From: Amphibalanus amphitrite | Lineage: Eukaryota; Arthropoda; Thecostraca; Balanomorpha; Balanidae | Direction of reading: 5' to 3' | Assembly (NCBI RefSeq): GCF_019059575.1 | Contig: NW_024881538.1 | Span: 434,001-498,000, forward strand | Length of the DNA stretch: 64,000 bases | Part shown: one piece after another, positions 59,236-64,000 of the stretch | Layout: every line of letters starts with the position of its first letter | Position numbering within the stretch: position 1 is the stretch's first letter | Position numbers and translations under genes: made by a program | The notes under the pieces: model-generated | The model's input: the letters and a program-made list of their open reading frames with translations, nothing else | What the model was told of the DNA's origin: nothing | The model's database searches: none

Positions 59236-59887
59236 ACGGAGCGAGCGAGAGGGTGAGCCTTGCACGTGCGAAATTTCGAGGGGGTACCTCCAGCTGACTT
59301 GTGCACGGTACCCTACTAACCGGTCTCTAGCGATGTGCCAAATTTGAGCACAATCGGCCCAGCCGTTCTCGAGATCTGGAAGCGGCCCCCTGCACGTGCG
59401 CACGTGCAAAATGGGTCCTAACTGACTTTTGCACGGCACCCTACTAACCGGTCCCTAACCATGTGCCAAATTTGAGCGCCATCGGTCCAGCCGTTCTCGA
59501 GATCTGGAATCGACCCCTGCACGTGCGCACGAGCAGCAGCACCCCAACTCTGGCACATGGATAGGCATTGCCTAGTGGGTGCCTACCTACATGCCAACTT
59601 TCAGCGCAATCGGCCAAGTAGTTACCGAGATATTGCAACAATTACAAAAGTGACACCTCTTCGTTTTGCACGTGGCACGTGCATAAGGGGTCACCCACAT
59701 CCATCGGGAATAGTCCAATACTTGGTAGAAGGAATGAAGCTACCCTACAAAAATTACCGCATGTAAATCGGTCAAGTGGTTGCTGAGATATAAGCCTCGC
59801 AAAAGCGTCCGCACGGCCGGCCGGCCGCTCATACTCAGAAATGTCCATTAATCTAAGGAAAGACTACGCTCGCTTCGCTCGCTCCGT
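59236..59887. mobile_element. Repeat element with inverted ends and internal tandem copies
   Basis: The ends ACGGAGCGAGCGA (59236-59248) and its complement (59875-59887) are inverted. Inside, a unit of about 130 bp is repeated: GCACGTGCG, then CACGGTACCCTACTAACCGG, then GTGCCAAATTTGAGC, then CCGTTCTCGAGATCTGGAA. There are two good copies (59,263-59,390; 59,391-59,518) and two diverged ones to about 59,800. No clear target duplication or frame. The class is unknown. Confidence 0.6.
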
Positions 59888-60667
59888 AACTAGCTCCAAT
59901 TCCTCGGAGCCTGCAGATTGAACCACATGGAAGCAGGGCTGCGCTACCTATGGACTCTCGCATCGGCTGACCCACAATTGGTGAAAGGGCGGCGAGCGGT
60001 GCACCAGGCATTGTCCACTCCGCTGCCATCAGCAGCCAGGTCAGCAGTCAGCACCACGCGCTGATTGACGCTGACCAGAATCAGCTGACTGCAGCTCAGC
60101 TGTCAGTGACGTAGCCCGAAGTGGACGTATTGTCCGAACCACTACCCCTAACGAAGACTCGAGCCAACAAGCCAGTTGGTGATGTCACTAAATCACTCGT
60201 GGTGTTATTAGGAAGGCAGGACGTCGATGGGGATATCGGCTATCCAATCTGTTCTCTTCCATGATCCCCCGAGTCATAGCAAATCAATAGTCATCAAAGG
60301 TTATTGGTTATTTGCCTGTAACCTACGCATCAATATCGCTGCAGCGTAGCAATGTAGGCAGCGTTACTAGAACAATTTAGGTAAACATCATGGCCAAGTG
60401 CCTCAAGCGTCCTTTTGTTATAGTTATTTTAAATCACGTGACCCTCTGAAGTTCTCTTAAATCCTCCTCAGCGTCTTAACCTCAGTCCTTCATGACGCAC
60501 CAGCTATTCATGACGTCATCATTCGGAGCCCGCTGACCGTGCCCGGCCATATGGTCGCCGACCGGGTCTCGCTGAACTGGGCTCGTGTTTGTGAGCCAGC
60601 TCACGTACCGGAGTGGGCAGGGCGGGTCGGCATACATATATCGGGAGCCGGGTGGGGCACGACTAGA

Positions 60668-60741
60668 CCGGTCTGAGCCCGCTCTGAGTCCGGGCTGAGC
60701 TCGCTCTGAGTCCAGTCTGAGTCCGGGCTGAGTCCGGTCTC
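60668..60741. repeat. Short tandem repeat, CTGAGTCCGG-type
   Basis: About six 11-12-bp units (GCTCTGAGTCC, GGGCTGAGTCC). Confidence 0.75.
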
Positions 60742-61639
60742 TCCGAGGCCTCAGCTGTGGTGTAGGTAGCGGCACGCACTCGGCCTCTATTGAGCCATGA
60801 ATGGGTGCACTCTGTCGGATGAGGCAGGTTCGTGGGATGAGGTAGCCAGTCTCTGGATTGCTCCAGGTTTGAGGCACGTCCGACGCTGACCCAGTTCAAA
60901 GAGAGATAGCTGCACTAGCAGATGTACTCGTATGCAATTACGTGCTGCCTGCCAACAGGCTACCCGCTGCTCTCTGCCCTGCAATGTTTGCACATATATA
61001 GGCACAAATATCTGCTAGGCACTCACGGACTCTTAAGCTGAACGGCACACGAGACCCGTCAGGGATGACCGTGATGACCGTGAGCACGTCAGGGATGACG
61101 TCACTCCGATTCGCGGGCGGAGGGAGGGACGACGTCCGATCCTTGATTCATTCTCTCAATAATCTCAGCCCAATAAGTAGGGGCCGAGGTCGCCTGGGAG
61201 GGTCTCTATCTGCTCCCTCCACCTAATCCTCCTATACTCCGCGAACTGCCTCACAGGATTTCCTCACTCCGAAGGACGGGGAGAGGAAGGCGTAGGGAGA
61301 CGGGACGCGATACGCAGGATGTGCTCTCGACAGGAGCCCATCCCATCCGCCGGCTGACCAGGTGCCTGTGAAATTGGTTTAGGTCGGCCCCGGCGCCCGC
61401 CCAGCGGACGGCAGTAAGGTGATCCAGCCATCGCTGGCCAGCGCGGTCCAGCGCTGCCCAGCGCCCAGCGGTGCGGTGCGCCGGCCGTACCACGTCACAG
61501 CGGCCGGCCGCCTGTTCTGCCTCCGTGCACGGTCACTGTGGCCGCTTTCACCATGCAGCACCGGCCGGCCGACCCACAGAGACCGGTACGGCGCGGCGGC
61601 CTCGACCGGAAGGAGTGAGTCACCGCTCGCACCAGCGCG

Positions 61640-61920
61640 GCGTGACGGCGCTCTGGGGACGATGGCGGCGCAGCAGTGGTGATGGCGACGCACTGGGGAC
61701 AACGGTGGCGCACTGGGGACAATGGTGGTGCACCTAGGACGATTTGTCGCCCTGGGGACGATAGTGGCGCAATGGGCACGGTGGTAGCACTCATGAGGAC
61801 GATGGTGTCGCCCTGTGGATGATGACGGCGGCACTTCTAAGACGATTCTGGCACGCATAAGACGATGGTGAAACATCAGGAACGGTAATGTTGCTTAGAG
61901 GACGGCGCGATGGTGGCAAA
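61640..61920. repeat. ~24-bp degenerate minisatellite
   Basis: About ten units of the type GCACTGGGGACGATGGTGGC. Diverged towards the right. Confidence 0.75.
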
Positions 61921-64000
61921 CTACCTAGACTTTGCTGGTGCATTGGAGCCAATATGGCCGCTCCTATAAACCCAAGTCTGCTCAACTCTCAGAGACCAAT
62001 CGCTGTCAGAATAGAAACAGTGTTCGAGCTCCTATGCATAGCTCTCGAAAGAGGTTAAGGGCATGGACGGTGCTGCTGGGTCACGATGACATCAGACCCT
62101 GAAGACAGCGAGTGAGTGAGTCATCCGAGTGAGATGCTGCTTCTGTTGGACAGGGAGCGGTTCCGCGGTTCCGGTGGCGCAATGCGGAATTGGGACAGGT
62201 GTGGGGGCCAGTTGGGTGCCGGGATGGGTGCCGGCTGGGTGCGGTTTGGGTGCGGGACGCGGATACGGAGTGGTAATGTCATCCATCCTCCGTCGCCCGG
62301 CTATATTATTCGCATTACCTCAATGACGGGGTTTGATCGTCACATCACTCAGAAGAAAACACATCAGTATCGCGATTCAAGGTTTCACCAAGGCTCCTCC
62401 TCACCAAGGAACTCCTCACCGCGCCTGGCCGACCAGCCCTGCAGGAAAATACTGATCTCTGGGATCTCAGGAGGATCCTACGGAATTATACCCATTATGG
62501 GCGGATGTGTGATTTATCTTACGTGAAACACAAACGTTTATGATTTTATCATTACGAATTGCTAAATTTTCCGATCATGTGATAAAAGGCCTAATGTTAA
62601 TGGAACTTAGCCATTAAAATGATGTGCGTGAAATAAAAAGGTAACGTGAAATGAAAAGGTAACAACATAAACGCAAAAAGGCATCGTACATATTACATTT
62701 GCATAGTGTCTTTATCGGAACGTACGTACTACGCAGCCCCTAGTGACATTTACGAATTACGAGGAATTATTCCAACGGTATTTCAAGAAGTAGAAACATA
62801 CCTACAACTAAACAAATGCTGTTGTCTCTGCTATTATTCATTTCTTCCAGCAATCCCTTATCTAGCCATGCCAAGAAATCTTCCATCATATACTGGGAAG
62901 TTACGCAAATAAAATGCAAAATAAATCAAGACTCGTAAGCGTAAGGCCGTTCTTTGTACTTACTGTTTCCTATCCCTGCAAAAGATGCAAGAAAACAGTT
63001 TCATATGCAACCTGAGTCGGCAAATCAGATACAGTCATTCCATCACGATGTCAGTAAACCTCACGTTACTTATTCGAGCCGGGATTGAATGACGTCAATT
63101 CGCTCCCTGCAAGCGGCACGATCCTCCGGACAGCTCTGACAGCTCAGCCCCGGTGACCTCACAGTTGTCAGTTCTGACGTCACAGCTGTCAGTTCTGACG
63201 TCATACATTGACTGCAGTATCCTTCCATGTTTTTCCTTTCGTGCACGGCCAGTGACCGCGCCCGTCACCGATCCTTGCCTTGAAACTATTGACCGTTCAG
63301 TCTTGTCGAGGACACACTGACCAGCGGTGAATGCCCGGGGGACAAGTTGTCGACGCCGACGGTCACTCCGTCGGTACCGACACGGCACCAAGGTCATCAG
63401 CGACCGTGGAAATGTCAGGTACGCAGAGGTCACCCGCAGCGCTGCAGTAGCTATCAATTTTTGAGCGCCACGGCAGTTCATCTTGATAAGAGAGGAGCGT
63501 GGACCCGAGGACAGCTTGACTACGTGGCTTTGCTGAAAGCTCCGTGACGCCTTGGTAATTTTGTCACGACTGCCGTGCATAGCTTCAATGAAGTCCCCCC
63601 TCTCCTCTTCACGGCAAAATAATCATAACAAGAAATGTTTTACAAATGCATAACTACCTACCTAAATGCATCAATATTCATTTTATTATGAAAAACTTGT
63701 TCTGTTATTTTTATTACAACGGCATGTGGCCTCATTCAAAGTAACTTCGATTCTGCAACTTCACTCCACGTAAGTTTAGATTTTCAGTCACCGATCGTCA
63801 ATACTATGACGTCACCTCGGGTCTTTGTGATGACGTCACCGATCCGAATAACGTGCGGGCGCGGTAATGACTTGTTGACCTTGAGCCAGGCTTATGCACA
63901 CAGGTGATTACTGGATGGATGGCATTTACCGTCTGCGGCGGCGGCCTGGCCTAGGAGTATTGACGACCGGTGCAGGACAGTGGAGCTGATGGGTTCGTAA
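61921..64000. other. No gene recognised; CRE-type palindromes
   Basis: TGACGTCA occurs at about 63,090, 63,175, 63,197, 63,806 and 63,831. The second and third lie in a 22-bp direct duplication (TGTCAGTTCTGACGTCA). GGGTGCC-type short repeats lie near 62,213-62,265. Confidence 0.5.

Noticed and set aside
63095-63580. 161-codon minus-strand frame
   Set aside because: Includes the CRE-containing duplication and shows no recognisable protein features.

Overview
The window is animal nuclear DNA. Its only recognisable host gene is split into short GT-AG exons, and it carries BEL/Pao, Penelope-like, LINE and TTAA/TA-specific DNA elements together with very long (GA)n/(CT)n microsatellites. An arthropod is likely and a crustacean (for example a barnacle) is plausible. 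That is inference from element content and repeat style; nothing here fixes the species.

Host gene: seven minus-strand exons between 22,247 and 80 encode the central part of a coiled-coil dynein/cargo adaptor of the BICD-related family (BICDL1/BICDR-1). All junction phases agree, giving about 358 codons. The N-terminal exon(s) with the dynein-binding CC1 box were not found upstream, and the C-terminal exons lie left of base 1. The introns hold a 70-bp minisatellite (0.64-1.06 kb), a full-length BEL/Pao retrotransposon with identical 286-bp LTRs (1.95-8.12 kb), a large pyrimidine microsatellite (9.9-10.2 kb), a 5'-truncated LINE inside a degenerate 30-bp minisatellite (14.7-15.9 kb), and two TTAA-flanked DNA elements that share one TTAA (16.08-18.28 kb).

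Nested transposon complex, 25,368-40,390: the outer unit is a head-to-head inverted pair of Penelope-like element (PLE) copies with a 14-bp target-site duplication. Each arm counts to 1,424 bp, encodes the end of the reverse transcriptase plus a GIY-YIG endonuclease, and contains a hammerhead-ribozyme-like core. One arm is split by an 11.16-kb LTR-type element with two 4,633-bp LTRs, a 4-bp target duplication, a tRNA-Lys-type primer site and only 1.9 kb of internal, essentially non-coding DNA. The other arm is split by an 895-bp TA-flanked MITE. The giant-LTR non-autonomous element is the most unusual object in the window.

40.4-64 kb: I find no convincing gene. The region is CpG- and microsatellite-rich, with (CTGGT)n, (CTC)n, several (GA)n, a (GGGGGC)n G-quadruplex tract, (GACA)n, a triple 27-bp repeat packed with TEAD/Scalloped-type GTGGAATGT sites, a repeat element with inverted ends at 59.24-59.89 kb, and many TGACGTCA palindromes.
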